64,000 nucleotides of DNA from Sipunculus nudus (GCA_026874595.1 CM049309.1:67066926-67130925), one strand, 5' to 3'; positions 41,390 to 50,689 are shown, counted from the stretch's first letter. The notes: generated by a model from the sequence alone, not told the origin. Program-made: numbers and translations.

Positions 41390-43761
41390 TTTATTCGGAA
41401 TAAGGTGTATATATTATATTCCGAATAAGGGATATAAACTGTATTCGGAATTAGGTATATATAATATATTCAGTATAAACTATATGCATGTATACACTAT
41501 AAACAGTATAAGGTATATATACTCATTTTTGGAAAAGGCATATTTACTGCATGTTTGAAATTATTTGTAAGAGCCGAAAGTGTCAGGTTAGCATTCAGGT
41601 GTGCTGATACCAGTAGAGTTACCTTCATCATTTACAGATCTCTGCGCTTCATGGAACATGTTGGCTCAGACTGAGCGCCCGGTCTTCGGTCGGAACAAAT
41701 CTACCGTTAAGCAGCTGTATACATTGAATGCCATGACAATCTACATCTGTCGTCACTGAACACGAGCGGAGCCCGTGTATATCCGGGCCACAATTAGCCT
41801 AGAGGTAAAAGGACTGTCCCGGATCACCTGGCGAGAAGCACCTGTTAGGTGGAAGTTAGCCATATGCACAGCAAATACTAAGGCGAAGAACCCGTTCTTA
41901 TTGTAGAGTCAAGAATTGTATGATTACATGATGAAGCAAATGCTTCCCAAATTTGATATATACTATTTTCGAAAATTGATATAATTTGATATTTGCCTTG
42001 CGCTTCTTGGAATCATTCTATGCTAATTCTCTATCCTATAATAGTCATGACAGTGCCTTTTTATGTCGATAGAGCTGCTCTAAAAGGAAAGATGGTGGCG
42101 CCCTCTGTAGGGTAAGGATGAATTAAATATACTTTAAAATGGTATGTCCTTACAAAGCCTTTGGATATAAGTTTTTATATGGGGGTTATCCCAATTCATT
42201 AATATAGTTAAGAAATATTAGCAAACCTCTAACGGTTTTTCGATATTTCATCATTTTCCCCTTGAGGTGCTGGCGAGGACAAAACCACGAAGGAAGCATA
42301 ACCTCCAACACTATGACCACCATAAGCAGGAATAAAGAAGTATATCATGAAATAAATGAATGAAATCGAGACACGATGTTTATGAAAACAACTAATATAC
42401 AAACAAAGTTTTGGATAAGGTAATAATTATTATTGGAGAAAACTGTATTTGAGTTCCCTGTTGCATACTGGAGGTCATGGAGCAGGCTGTAGTATTACAG
42501 ATGAAGTAAAAACATATTACATTCATAATTTTTGACAAATTTCATCTAACAGTACAATTAGTAGATAACAGTGGTGTGCCGTTTAATCGATTATATCGGT
42601 GATTGGTCGTTTTCCTTCAAAATCCATTAAATCGATTGCATTTTAGCATAACTGATTAAAAACGATTATGTTTGCACATGCAAAGAATGTAATCATCGGA
42701 GATATACGAACACAAAGTAACGAACAGCTTTAAAACGAAACCTTGCGCAGCCAACAATTGTTCATCGGCAAGTCGGCCTTGGATGCGGGTGGATTGATGG
42801 TTTCATTTTGAGTACCGATGTAGCCTACATGTCTATTTACTGGAGTCAATATTATAGGTACTAGTATACAGCAGATCTTAAAGTAATATAGAAAGTACAT
42901 AAAGGACGTGACACAAAGTAGCGAACAGCATTAAAACTGGACCTTGTGCGGTGAACAAGTTTCGACAACCTGGCCATAACCTTGACCTTTCAGCATTATA
43001 TACAAATCAGACTTAATTTATTTGGTCAAAATTTCAGGTAAAAATTCGATAAAGCAAACTTCACGTAATTATAGAAGGTACATAAAATGATCGATTAATA
43101 ATCGATCATCGGTCGTTCTATTTCTTCTAATCATCGAACATGATTTGACAACCAATTCCACTACTTCCTATTATGTTTTTAGCTATACATTTATACCAAA
43201 GTCATTGTGCATGCACCATCACCAGGAAGCCAAATTCTGGGACAGGTATAGCATAAATCCTTATTTTTATTGATATGTTGGGTATGAGGGTTAAATGACA
43301 ATAATCTCATTTTTAAAAACACCCAGGCAGCGCAAAACTCGGCCAGTGCCACAGGTTAACCATCACACTAAGATGTTAGTAACACATTCTGTCGGTAGAT
43401 GTCAGCACCTGAGAATACAAACCCAACAAATACACCGGCAGGCAGATGGACACCCAAACAATCAACTTTAATGAAAACATGTCCTCTTCATCCATTGATG
43501 ATGAGGAGATATCGTTTATGTTTAAAAACCAGAGCAAAGAAAGATTGTGCCCTACAAAACAGTTTTTTTTATTCCAGTGTAGTATAAGAGACCCAGGTTT
43601 CGTCTGCTGGCCAACAGACAGACACGGATCTGTTTATATTCTCCATATAAAACAAGATGCAGTCACAGTTGGAAATGCCAAATATAGTGATGTGTCTTTT
43701 TATTAGCACTATATATAGGAATATATGTGCAACTTGTTAGTTATGTTTATGGTACATTTCA

Positions 43762-43810
<49 letters not shown>

Positions 43811-46800
43811 CACAGTGGAACCCCGGGGACAAACGATTAAACTACGTCACTAATTCAAGCGGGATGAATACGACAACGAATCTTTGTACAGAAAGACTTT
43901 AAAAAGCAGAATGTACTCTTTCCTCATAGAACCAGAGCTACCATGATGTGAGCCATGGGAATTTAATGTGTTTAATATGATTCCGTGGACATAGATATGG
44001 TCTACAAAGTAGGCATGGAACGCTTGCACGGCTAGTCCGTGGACAAATATATAGACTACGCGCTTGTGAATAAAGTGTATTTTATTAAAATGTGTTGTGT
44101 ATAAACGATTACATAAATGGAAATTGGTTGCCAAACAGGTACACAAGTATCTCTGTAGCGTAAACTGGACAATAACTGAAGTAAAAACATCCGTGTTTTG
44201 AAAAGTCTTAGCGGGGTTTCGCGATAATTGGTGCTAAGTAATGTTATAGTAATTGCATCAAATTACTTACCTCCCTGCTGCACTGGCTGCTTGGCAACAT
44301 GGACGCAAAGTTGTCTGACCACTGTCTGCTCTTTGCCAGATAGGCCGTTGTCAGCGGCAACGGGAAGTCGTCTGTTCCGTGGACATTGGTCAGAGACAGG
44401 CCGTGTTCAAGGGCGTTGTGCATGCGCTTCTGACAGTCCGTGCATGACATCAGAAAGCGCGTAACTGCCTCACGTGGAAGGTAGGCGTAAGTATCTGCTA
44501 CCTGCATTAAAGGGAAAATAAAATAGTCCTCAGTGCAGCGCATACCAGCGCCAAAGAAAATACAGTCCTACTGAATCCGGACCCTTTATCTGGATCCGAA
44601 CAAAAAAATTAACGCGGCCCTCCCTGACCCATTTCTCGCAGTGCTTCGCAGAGTTTCGGTTTTATACTTTTAACTTGATCCCGCTTACAGATAAAGTACC
44701 CATAAACAAAAACGTTGCAGATGTAAAATAACCTTGTTGGAGAAAATGGTCTATATAACGGTGTTCCGCGCCAGGATGAGGTCTTTTATACATCGACAGA
44801 AACCCCACAGAACTCAGACGACAGACATATGCGTCCATGCCCGGTTTCTCTTTAGATTGCATCCACGATTTATATTAATCAAATATTCATTGCTGCAAGG
44901 CCGGTCGAATAGTACCGATTTTCATCATCAGCTATCGTGCACGGATGAACACGGATGTACCGACAGACAGAATGATCGTGCATCAACGTCTGCATGATCA
45001 GCTTAAAACTTGTTAATAAAAAAAATCAATGTTAATCAAATTTCCCTTTCTTTAAAATGTACCTCTGTACATGTTATTTCATAATAAAAGCCATTTTTTT
45101 TTATTTGCATATATTGGGTGCACAAACAAGCAAATAACTCTAAATCAATTCGGGATGGTTATTCTGTTTATAAAGAATTATATATATCTTTGTATGACAA
45201 TCAATATTTATAATTCTAATGTATCGTATATTTTACATGACAGCTCTGTAATACTGCATATTAACCTCTTTTTAAACTAGGTACGCTGCACAGAGGGACA
45301 TGTGGTATTTTGACTGCGCCACCAGTCCTGTATAGATATATTTTGGACAGATAAATAAATAATTCATTTTATTGTTTTCTCTTTACTTTGTACAGGAATA
45401 CCCTGTCCGAATGTCTGTCGTGAGTCATCTGTCAATTGTAATATTTCAATATTTATCCACAGTAACCAGTGTAAACCTGTTTGGAGAGGTGAGGTGTGTG
45501 TGTGTGAATGTGAGGGGGGGGAGGTTAATATGTTTTTATATAGAAAGGTTATTTTAAACAAGGGACCCATGGGTCGAGGCGCTCAGCTGTTATATATGAT
45601 CATAATATATTATTTGGAAGAAGGGTAGAGAAATGCTAGTTTTGTGTGGTAATATAAGATGCATTATGAGATGACGGTGTTAAACGTAAGTTATGTAAGA
45701 TTTGGATTAAATCCTGGAATAGAAGGAAGAGGGTTGATGTCATTTATATTATTTACATTTGGAAATGGAGTGCTATTGTCACACAAGTTTTGACTTGGCC
45801 TGATGCTGCAAGTATACACCATTTTGTCAGTTTTTATCCTGTAAATTTTATCTCATGAATATTAATTCAGTTTCAGTCATACAAAATTGCTGAGAATCCA
45901 GAATATAAAAATGTCACAAATTTAGATAATAATCATAGGTACCTGGTTTTAAGGCGTTCATTTATATACAAAATTAAAAATATTATATTTATTTTAGGAT
46001 ACTTTCACATCAATCTACACACTAAACAAAGCAGAGTCTTATGACAATTATTAATATCATAACCATCATAACGAGAAATTAACAAAATCTGATTTTTTTT
46101 ATCACATTAGAAAATTTTTATTTTTAATACATGTATCAGAAAAAAAATGAAAGTTATATCAGCTATGAAACTAATACATGTGTAAAAAATAATAAGTGAA
46201 TTAAACAAGGAGCAAACTAGAGATGGGTATGTTTAATTGTTTAACTAAAATAAAGGGATCAGTAATTTAAATTTGATTATATACATAGTATCATGTGACA
46301 GCTGACACAGCCATGAGTCTTAATGTCATAGTCAACCATATTGACATCTTCAATAAGTACTTGTTTGAATAATATTTTAAATGTTTTACATATTTTATTT
46401 TTTTCTAATTTTTGCAATAAATACGAATTTACAAACTGAAACAATCGGAAAAAGACCTGAAAATTTGGTCAATTTAACTGCATCCTTCTCTTTCATTGAT
46501 TTGCTTCATATAATACCTAATAGTAAAGAACAATTTTATTTAATCATTTTTTTTTTCATTATTAAAATTGAAATGAATAATAACCAAGGGTGACTACATG
46601 CATGGTGTCATTTGGAATATATCTTGGGCCATCCACACAAGATCCACACAACATCAATTATTATATTACAAGGTAATTAGCTGTTAATCATTAACTTTTA
46701 AATTCTTTTTCCATTAAATGTTCTTATACAGTTGTTTTTATAAACCAATAAAAGTTAATTCCCTTATTGTTTATTGTTATGTTGTTGACCAACTACTAGA

Positions 46801-47580
46801 GGATGGGGGTTCGACACCTGGGACCAGCTGTGGCGAGCCAAAAACTGGCTGGCTGTCGAGTATTCCCCGCTTGAAGCGGGAATAATTAGCCTGAAAGGTC
46901 AACAAGGGTGACATGCAGGTGACTGACGGGGGCCTTTAGTATAGCCTAGGTGTAAGTATGAAATGGTCTTATAAAAGCTTTAATAAAAGCTACAGTTTTT
47001 GACCAATTCTTTTCAAATTGAGTGGGTGATACGAAAATTAAATCAACAATGCTTACAGGAAAAAAAGTGCCATGCCCAAAGTTTGGCAAAATTTTATGTA
47101 CTGATTTTATATTTATGCTCATAACTTGTATTGCTAATTAAGTTATATCCCTGAAAAAGTCTCTTGCTTCAACATTTCTCATGTTAAGTAAGTAAATATC
47201 TTTCCTGATTTTTTACAAACTGCATTATTTTCGGGCCCATTACTTCAAGAAATAAACCTAATTTCTGGTATGTACATAGAAACAATATAGAGAAATATTT
47301 TCTTTTATTAAATATGGTTGAAACAAATCAGTGGTTTGATATTAGGAAGTATACAGTATACGGATAAAGTCGCCAATGATTATCTTTGGAAAGGAAAAAG
47401 AACTGGTCGATTTTACGAGCGGATATAACTAGGTAGACCTACCGCCCTGTACGTTCGCTTCTGACCAGCATGTTTGCCGCCCCGTCCGTCCATTTCAACA
47501 TGTACATTGTATATGATGTTAAAGAAATCCTCCACAATTGCCACCCGCTTGTATTCTCGCTCTCCATGTACTTGACTCCC
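8499..47580 (-). CDS. NOL4: NOL4-family (nucleolar protein 4 / NOL4-like) gene, nine coding exons, 5' end missing
   Basis: Joined exons, 5' to 3': 47580-47443, 44501-44271, 16857-16755, 12804-12611, 11783-11649, 11051-10848, 10456-10340, 10064-9716, 8665-8499. All junctions are GT/AG, phases agree at each one (two split codons give Glu and Gly), and the total is about 545 codons. The order of conserved blocks follows vertebrate NOL4/NOL4[21 protein letters not shown], an acidic run, [60 protein letters not shown] and the ESAAF...[14 protein letters not shown] tail. Human NOL4 and NOL4L are nuclear/nucleolar proteins of poorly defined biochemistry; this looks like their single invertebrate co-ortholog (inference). 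The N-terminal exon(s) carrying the vertebrate KFWVKSKGF-type region were not found, so the gene starts upstream of 47580 and probably outside the window. Confidence 0.95.
8666..9715 (-). other. NOL4 intron e8-e9, largely minisatellite
   Basis: An intron of 1050 bases, phase 1. More than half (9170-9715) is the 58-bp tandem array. The remainder holds AT-rich sequence with no other recognisable feature. The acceptor has a clear pyrimidine-rich tract. Confidence 0.85.
9170..9749. repeat. 58-bp minisatellite spanning the e8 donor splice site (10 units)
   Basis: Ten units, each exactly 58 bases with no indels. The anchor word GCGGGTACC (GCAGGTACC in one unit) begins at 9182, 9240, 9298, 9356, 9414, 9472, 9530, 9588, 9646 and 9704. 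Read on the gene strand, a unit contains ACACCACTGACCAACC, then CAGAACG|GTAGGT and a CA-rich stretch. The unit at highest coordinates holds the end of exon e8 and its donor. Donor sequence is GTAGGT or GTGGGT in seven units (exon-end equivalents 9716, 9658, 9600, 9484, 9426, 9368, 9194). It is destroyed in three (9542, 9310, 9252). Shared variants recur every four units, giving a 232-base higher-order period. Confidence 0.97.
9716..10064 (-). CDS. NOL4: NOL4 exon e8 (Ser/Thr/Pro/His-rich), 3' end inside a minisatellite
   Basis: 349 bases: 116 codons plus one base (G). The acceptor is GTTGGTTTACAG|GCGGC and the donor CAGAACG|GTAGGT. The peptide opens [15 protein letters not shown], passes through a Ser/Gln/Pro-rich tract, then [13 protein letters not shown] and a Gly/Pro/His segment ([11 protein letters not shown]), and ends [11 protein letters not shown]. 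In vertebrates this position is also poorly conserved, low-complexity and just before [10 protein letters not shown] and CpG content is clearly higher than in flanking introns. The last ~34 bases of the exon, together with its donor, are one unit of the 58-bp tandem array at 9170-9749. The split G joins GA of e9 to restore the conserved Gly. Confidence 0.92.
10065..10339 (-). other. NOL4 intron e7-e8
   Basis: A short 275-base AT-rich intron, phase 0, with GTAGGT donor and TTTACAG acceptor. Nothing else recognised in it. Confidence 0.85.
10340..10456 (-). CDS. NOL4: NOL4 exon e7 ([10 protein letters not shown] block)
   Basis: 39 codons, phase 0 to 0, too short to stand out as an open frame but unmistakable by homology. 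The acceptor is GTCTTTGTTAG|ATGCG and the donor TTACCT|GTAGGT. The peptide begins [20 protein letters not shown] and continues with CENES and AKRMRM. Human NOL4L has [23 protein letters not shown] and AKRMRL in the same order, and NOL4 has RPIPSHLTSAVAESILASA. It therefore resembles NOL4L slightly more here. The last seven residues (GLEPLP and neighbours) are lineage-specific. A perfect TGACGTCA octamer at 10427-10434 falls within the Leu-Thr-Ser codons. Confidence 0.95.
10457..10847 (-). other. NOL4 intron e6-e7 with TA microsatellite
   Basis: 391 bases, phase 0. It contains a (TA)n run at 10583-10638. Donor GTAAAT, acceptor TTTGTTAG. Confidence 0.85.
10583..10638. repeat. (TA)n microsatellite
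   Basis: About 28 uninterrupted TA dinucleotides inside the e6-e7 intron. Confidence 0.98.
10848..11051 (-). CDS. NOL4: NOL4 exon e6 (core conserved domain)
   Basis: 68 codons, phase 0 to 0. The acceptor is TCTCTTTGTAG|ATGTT and the donor GAATCG|GTAAAT. This is the most conserved exon: [19 protein letters not shown], then [14 protein letters not shown] and [18 protein letters not shown], almost residue for residue as in vertebrate NOL4/NOL4L ([34 protein letters not shown]). The basic stretch of about 18 residues is a probable nuclear or nucleolar targeting and nucleic-acid-contact surface. The last codons (TKDQNGWES) differ from vertebrates. The exon begins with a Met codon, but that Met is internal in the family (LKAFN|MFVRLF), so it is not the start. 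Confidence 0.97.
11052..11648 (-). other. NOL4 intron e5-e6
   Basis: 597 bases of very AT-rich sequence, phase 0, GTGAGT donor and TTTGTAG acceptor. No further feature seen. Confidence 0.85.
11649..11783 (-). CDS. NOL4: NOL4 exon e5 (acidic tract and ERLKAFN)
   Basis: 45 codons, phase 0 to 0. The acceptor is ATATTACAG|AGTTG, about 30 bases from the 21-bp minisatellite; the donor TTCAAT|GTGAGT is good. The exon encodes about 17 acidic residues in a run ([15 protein letters not shown]), then [14 protein letters not shown]. Human NOL4 and NOL4L have a similar Asp/Glu/His-rich stretch directly before ERLKAFN, and human NOL4L has DPERLKAFN exactly. The codons for the acidic run (GAT/GAC/AAT/GAA) form an imperfect trinucleotide repeat that could vary in length between individuals. 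Confidence 0.95.
11784..12610 (-). other. NOL4 intron e4-e5, nearly half minisatellite
   Basis: 827 bases, phase 0. The 21-bp array fills about 390 bases and ends roughly 30 bases before the acceptor, where a branch point and pyrimidine tract would normally sit; the tract here is poor (ATTTACCGCGATATTACAG). Confidence 0.85.
11812..12198. repeat. 21-bp minisatellite (about 18 units)
   Basis: The plus-strand unit is close to CCAGGTAAGCAATATTACTA plus one base. Nearly all units are 21 bases, so both strands keep a seven-residue periodicity; the minus strand reads repeated YLDSN-type heptads for 132 codons without a stop. Variants such as AAACCATATCAC recur 126 bases apart (11925 and 12051), showing a six-unit higher-order repeat. 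Many units carry CAGGTAAG, the metazoan 5' splice consensus, on the plus strand, which is antisense to the gene. The minus-strand open frame enters exon e5 in the wrong frame, so I treat it as non-coding. Confidence 0.95.
12611..12804 (-). CDS. NOL4: NOL4 exon e4 (linker with basic NLS-like motif)
   Basis: 194 bases: two bases complete the Glu codon split with e3, then 64 codons to phase 0. The acceptor is TTTCTTTTGCAG|AAGAT and the donor GTAGAT|GTGAGT is good. The peptide is a low-complexity linker rich in Val, Pro, Glu and Ala (about residues 1-45 of the exon), followed by [21 protein letters not shown] within it looks like a monopartite nuclear localisation signal overlapping a basophilic kinase site (RRAS); both are readings of motif only. 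No clear vertebrate alignment. It is placed in the gene by phase and by neighbours e3 and e5. Confidence 0.82.
15240..16320. other. GC-rich block in NOL4 intron, no gene recognised
   Basis: About 1.1 kb with clearly higher GC and CpG content than its surroundings. Frames on both strands stay open by composition. It lies a few hundred bases downstream of exon e3 on the gene strand and could be an intragenic CpG-type regulatory region; nothing in it was recognised. Confidence 0.4.
16513..16588. repeat. Compound (TA)n(GA)n microsatellite
   Basis: (TA)n at 16513-16562 continues into (GA)n at 16566-16588. Its organisation matches the (CT)n(TA)n tract at 61337-61417 in reverse orientation. Confidence 0.97.
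16755..16857 (-). CDS. NOL4: NOL4 exon e3 (Ser/Glu-rich, possible alternative start)
   Basis: 103 bases: 34 codons plus the first base of a split codon. The acceptor is TTTTATTTTAG|GAGAGC; the donor ACG|GTATGA is weaker than the others. The peptide starts [16 protein letters not shown] and ends PSIPKENN; the split base G joins AA of e4 to give Glu. Sequence identity to vertebrates is low, but in vertebrate NOL4 the region after the [11 protein letters not shown] block is also acidic and Ser-rich, and NOL4L and short NOL4 isoforms begin there at a MSDST... methionine. The MSSGES methionine, third codon here, could serve the same role. Its support is phase, splice sites and position; homology alone would not identify it. 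Confidence 0.8.
17160..17900. promoter_or_regulatory. GC-rich island just upstream of exon e3 (candidate alternative promoter)
   Basis: A roughly 740-base GC/CpG-enriched block 300-1000 bases upstream of e3 on the gene strand. The position suits a promoter for a short isoform starting at MSSGES in e3. It also happens to contain a 175-codon open frame on the plus strand (17527-18054) that resembles no protein I know. The evidence is composition and position only. Confidence 0.3.
18100..18144 (+). repeat. G-rich tract
   Basis: Runs of four to fourteen G separated by single T or C residues; potential G-quadruplex on the plus strand. Confidence 0.9.
19150..19605 (+). repeat. Dispersed repeat, family A, copy 2, internally duplicated
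   Basis: Begins with a GTGT-rich lead-in and AACTCACGCAATCATG (shared with 40310). It then carries two tandem copies about 194 bases apart of a block with GAATCGATTAGATTTT, GATCCGATAGTAGGAAGGAC and GAATGAACCTGGGA. No coding capacity. Confidence 0.75.
20690..20945 (+). repeat. Dispersed repeat fragment, probably family A
   Basis: Contains a GTTTGTTTGTTTGT stretch near its left end and GGATATGCGCTCTAAGGAG...GAGCGCCGTTCTAAT near its right end, the pattern typical of the two ends of this repeat type. The middle is diverged and the assignment is tentative. Confidence 0.4.
22645..22701. repeat. (TA)n microsatellite
   Basis: About 28 TA dinucleotides in the large intron. Confidence 0.97.
26570..28560. 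promoter_or_regulatory. GC/CpG-rich island in the large intron, candidate alternative promoter
   Basis: Nearly 2 kb of sequence much richer in G, C and CpG than its neighbours, with sharp edges. It contains a YY1-type site, GCCGCCATTTTGG at 27505-27517, a motif typical of core-promoter neighbourhoods. Open frames here (for instance 26579-26977 plus) match nothing I recognise. It lies between e2 and e3, where a promoter for a short NOL4 form would be expected. Composition and motif evidence only. Confidence 0.35.
29369..29414. repeat. (TA)n microsatellite
   Basis: About 23 TA dinucleotides. Confidence 0.97.
31620..31700. repeat. Short imperfect tandem repeat (36-base period)
   Basis: GGTCTCGGAACC recurs 36 bases apart with a similar CTCGGT-rich context; the minus strand reads [17 protein letters not shown]. 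Two units only, no evidence of coding. Confidence 0.6.
31785..32060. repeat. Degenerate tandem repeat, about 35-70 bases
   Basis: Words of the form (A/G)TCACTGAAGTACATGAAT recur at about 31792, 31857, 31889, 31961, 31990 and 32035 with heavy divergence. Probably an old array. Confidence 0.4.
37833..37870. repeat. (CA)n microsatellite
   Basis: CA dinucleotides with one G interruption, running into a short TA tract. Confidence 0.95.
40198..40256 (+). repeat. Poly-G cluster, potential G-quadruplex
   Basis: Five or more G-runs of 6-14 bases separated by T or TA. Abuts repeat copy at 40255-40560. Confidence 0.9.
40255..40560 (+). repeat. Dispersed repeat, family A, copy 3
   Basis: The least degraded copy in the window: AACTCACGCAATCATGAACG, GAATGGGCCAATGAAGAATC, GATTTTGGTGTCGATCCGG, AATATTCACAAATATACTC and ATGGCGGAGGCTTGCATTC in order. 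It follows directly on the poly-G cluster at 40198-40256. Confidence 0.75.
41340..41389. repeat. (TA)n microsatellite inside a TATTCGGAAT-rich stretch
   Basis: TA run flanked by repeated words such as TATATTCGGAATGATA, TTATTCGGAATAAGGTGTAT and GTATTCGGAATTAGGTATAT (41270-41470), a diverged short tandem array around the microsatellite. Confidence 0.85.
43764..43810. repeat. (ATT)n microsatellite
   Basis: About 15 ATT triplets about 460 bases beyond e2 in the large intron. Confidence 0.97.
44271..44501 (-). CDS. NOL4: NOL4 exon e2 ([11 protein letters not shown] block)
   Basis: 77 codons, phase 0 to 0. The acceptor is CTTTAATGCAG|GTAGC and the donor GGGAG|GTAAGT is a full consensus. Residues 1-27 of the exon contain [17 protein letters not shown] and then CQKRM, nearly identical to vertebrate NOL4 ([23 protein letters not shown]), including two cysteines three positions apart. 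The remainder has the [13 protein letters not shown] segment, matching the vertebrate YNMPITMAYMK segment, and then diverges to end in [10 protein letters not shown]. The plus strand is also open across much of the exon, but only the minus frame shows family conservation and flanking splice sites. Confidence 0.95.
44502..47442 (-). other. NOL4 intron e1-e2
   Basis: 2941 bases, phase 0, donor GTAGGT and acceptor TTTAATGCAG. AT-rich; holds the repeat terminus at 45556 and nothing else supported. Confidence 0.85.
45556..45600 (+). repeat. Repeat terminus like that at 4853
   Basis: ACAAGGGACCCATGGGTCGA then GGCGCTCAGCTG matches the arrangement at 4853-4890. Short and isolated. Confidence 0.5.
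47443..47580 (-). CDS. NOL4: NOL4 exon e1 (first recognised coding exon)
   Basis: 46 codons, phase 0 at both ends. The acceptor is a pyrimidine tract ending TTTTTCAG|GGGAG and the donor is GGCG|GTAGGT. It encodes [19 protein letters not shown], a short Gly/Arg loop (MDGRGG) and [11 protein letters not shown]. In human NOL4 the matching stretch reads RRVAVVEDFFDIIYSMHVE, then [11 protein letters not shown] a few residues later, so both the alignment and the exon end agree. The first ten residues ([10 protein letters not shown]) are not conserved. The exon starts in mid-protein and has no credible initiator Met, so at least one upstream coding exon must exist. Next exon e2 begins about 2.9 kb downstream on the minus strand. 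Confidence 0.95.
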
Positions 47581-49532
47581 CTGAAAAAGAAGAATAAAAA
47601 ATATTAAATTTGTTATTGGTTAGTCATATAAGGAAAGGAAATATGGGGGCAATAAGTATCAATTTTGTCTAAGGCGATCATATAATGCGATTAAACAGTC
47701 CTCGCTAGCTATCTGACACACATATACACAGACACGCACCAAAGCTAATACAGCCTTATTCGGCTCACACCTTTCTATTCACCATGTGAAGTACCAAAAG
47801 AGTTCATTAGACAAGTGAATAATTAAGATCTGCTGAGTGTGTTCAAACAAAAGTTCACTGACGATGTGTGCACCGTCAGTTAATCAAAATACACTCTTTG
47901 CATTACATTACAGTACTCCCTACTATTACCCCTTCCTCTTAACCGCATTTTTCTTTAGCAGGGTTTGCTGGGCATTGCTACAAGGTAGTTGGCACAGGGC
48001 CAAGAAAGTTACAACCAACAACAATGTGTAGTACTGTGTGTTTCAAATTTGGTTAAATACCCCTAGAGGCGAATTCGAGTAGCATCCTTTGCCAAAGAAA
48101 TCAGTGTGATAAGTTGTAAACCGAATGTACCATGATCGCCAGAACAGCGATAAACGTCACTTTTTCGAAGTAAAAACACCAGGGATTAATTTACCCACTT
48201 CACTTACTTGGGCTAAATAAGGACACATAAACAATTTAGAAACAAAACAAAAAAAACTTGTAAAATGTATGCCAGGTAGCCATTGTTCAGATTCATGGAC
48301 GTTCACACCACTAGCCAGTATTTCCGGCACATTTATGACGCATGTACGACCGGAAAATCAAGTGCACTCTTTATATCATTCTCCACACAGAAGGTCCATC
48401 TATTAACATCCTATCAACGCCTCAATAGATTTCTGACCCTGTGCGGCGTATGCCTTCACGTTAATAAAATTAACACTCCAAAGTGATAATGGTTTTAAAT
48501 TTGATGCCACATCGAAAATATACCTTAGGTATGCTCCGGTTGTGGAGGGTTATGGAAGTATATTGTATCTTTAACAATAATTTCCCCTGAGGAAAGTTCT
48601 GAAGTAAATTTAGATTATGATTGAACCTAGCTGTCTCATGAGTGTAGTGAGAAAACTACTACTATTAATAGAGCGGAATAGATAAAATTTTCTAATATGA
48701 AATGTAGACATTGAATTGCTTGTAGTGCCATCTGTCGGTGGATATTTAAATTAATTTAACCTCCGGCGTTATTTGTAACGTTCTGGTAATATTCATACAG
48801 ACCTGTACATTCAGTGCATGCACATTTAGGTTTTCATTAATCCACAGATAATTGTACTGACGTTGCCTGCGACGAAATATTGAATTTTAACTCTTTATAG
48901 ACTGAAATATATCAAAACCATGACGGATTGACCTTTTTAACTGGTTTATTAAATTTTAATGACTGAAGTTCGTCGTTTTAATGAGAGGGGCGGCTTTTTA
49001 GGAAGGGGTGCTCCCCTTCCGACCTAAAAATTTGAGAAATGGGAGAAATAGAAGAATTTGCGTTTAGTCTCTATTTCCGGCACACCTGCTCACTTGAACC
49101 AAGGTGCTTCGGATTGCATCATGGGCAATACACTGAAAAAGGGTACTCAAACACCATACGAGCCTTAGAGTACCATATATATTATATACATGTATAAAAT
49201 TTATGTTTGCCTTTGATATCGTCAGATATCTCAAGTTGTATGTATAAGAATACACATGTCCCAGGAGCAATTAAATATATGTATTTCGTTTGTATACTTA
49301 AATTTTTTTTTTTTTATTTCATCATCCGTACACAGGTCGAGGCAAAATGATGTCAGAAACTAAATTGTCTTCCCTAAAAAATTCTGTAATTTATTCATAA
49401 AATTAATCCTTATTAAGATCAAAACAAAATAAAGTAACATTTTGCTTTGATGAATAAATATTTAAAACACTGACTAGAGGGAGCGGAGAAATTGATATCC
49501 CCCCCCCTTACACTACATATACACACAAATAC

Positions 49533-49574
49533 AAACTTACACCTGCTGATCAATTAACTATATATATATATCAC
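49533..49574 (-). repeat. TA-associated repeat terminus, copy 1
   Basis: AAACTTACACCTGCTGATCA...TTAAC followed by a TA run; its reverse complement matches 61557-61582 at 25 of 26 positions. Confidence 0.7.
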
Positions 49575-50689
49575 AAGTCATGGTTTTTGTTTAAAATAAA
49601 GTAGCCTTTTTTCATAATATTACTTGGAGAGATGCACTCCAGCAACTGCTTCTTTGACTGCAGCGACGTCTATAGTCAAAAGCAGAAACTAACAGAGAGA
49701 CACTGCGGATTGAGCGGAAGACGAATCACTCATTCTTTGAACAGGTATCTCTAACCAAAAAGTCCGTACCTCTACCAACTTGTTAAACAGACCCCGCTGT
49801 CTGAATAGTACCAGACAACCTACTCCATCAGGTGCGAAACTGTCATTAGGTATCGAATTATGTCAAATTTTCATTAGAAATGCATGTATTGCATTGAAGA
49901 CCCCAGCATCGTATAAGCTCTGGTAGGAACAGACAAAGTGAATCCGGATCAAAATCTGGATTCAGATTTGGACACCAGTTGGTGCCCATTAATTTTGATG
50001 ATTTTCTCTCAGGCTTAAATATGAACGTTTTGACAAAAATGTTGTAAAGAGGCTAAAGGCTAAATATAAGATAAAATATCTCATGACAAATATATCACTG
50101 CTATTTAACGATCATCTGGTTCCTATATCCTGTTGCTAGGTATCATGGTGTCTCTAATGGATTCCCAGTCTCACTTCATAGGTTACTACTTGCCATATGT
50201 ATAATATTGCGAAATACAACCTTTCAACCCGGATATATTTTCTGTCCCTGTCGACCCCGATCGAGGCTCCTTTCCAGGGGTCACTCAACGAAGTTGGGAT
50301 ATGGGCCAGCTATACATAAATGCATCCTACTTCATGCTTAATCCCTCTGGTAAATCCTTGAAAAATTTAATGATTTTTCAAAGCAATGCAAGTTCTGGAT
50401 TTTAGCATTTTTTTTAAATTTCCTGAGAACACATTCTATTTCAAAAACCAAGAGGAACCAAGTCAATTTATGTGTTACCAAAGTTCTCATTTACAAATGA
50501 TACTTTAATATGCATAAGAATGATGAATGAAAGAGAAAGGAATGTGAGAGGATCAGACGATTTTAAAGCAAAAGGAAAACCCTGGAAGTTCCATCTGTGT
50601 GTCGTGGAAAAAAAAAATTATGAACATCTTGAAATGAAATACAATGACTGCTGAAAATCTGAGATCTGGGTTATACGGGAGGGAATACG

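Larger units (their letters stand above)
16858..44270 (-). other. 27.4-kb NOL4 intron e2-e3
   Basis: Phase 0 at both ends, so phase-0 exons could be hidden in it. It contains GC-rich islands at about 17.2-17.9 and 26.6-28.5 kb, TA microsatellites at 22645, 29369 and 41340, a poly-G cluster at 40198, an (ATT)n tract at 43764, and diverged repeat copies listed separately. 24.8-26.4 kb and 28.9-31.2 kb are plain AT-rich sequence with nothing recognised. 33.0-37.4 kb and 38.0-40.0 kb likewise show no supported feature. Confidence 0.8.

Noticed and set aside
43446-43706. 86-codon plus-strand frame with a Ser/Asp-rich start
   Set aside because: No homology and no splice sites that would make it a gene; on the strand opposite NOL4 inside its intron.
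44228-44464. 78-codon open frame on the plus strand
   Set aside because: Antisense shadow of conserved NOL4 exon e2.
8483-48740. Scattered GGCGCCACCTGT / CCATCTGTCGG-type words (8485, 24530, 33890, 42090, 48730)
   Set aside because: Short words typical of decayed repeats; too short and dispersed to define a feature here.
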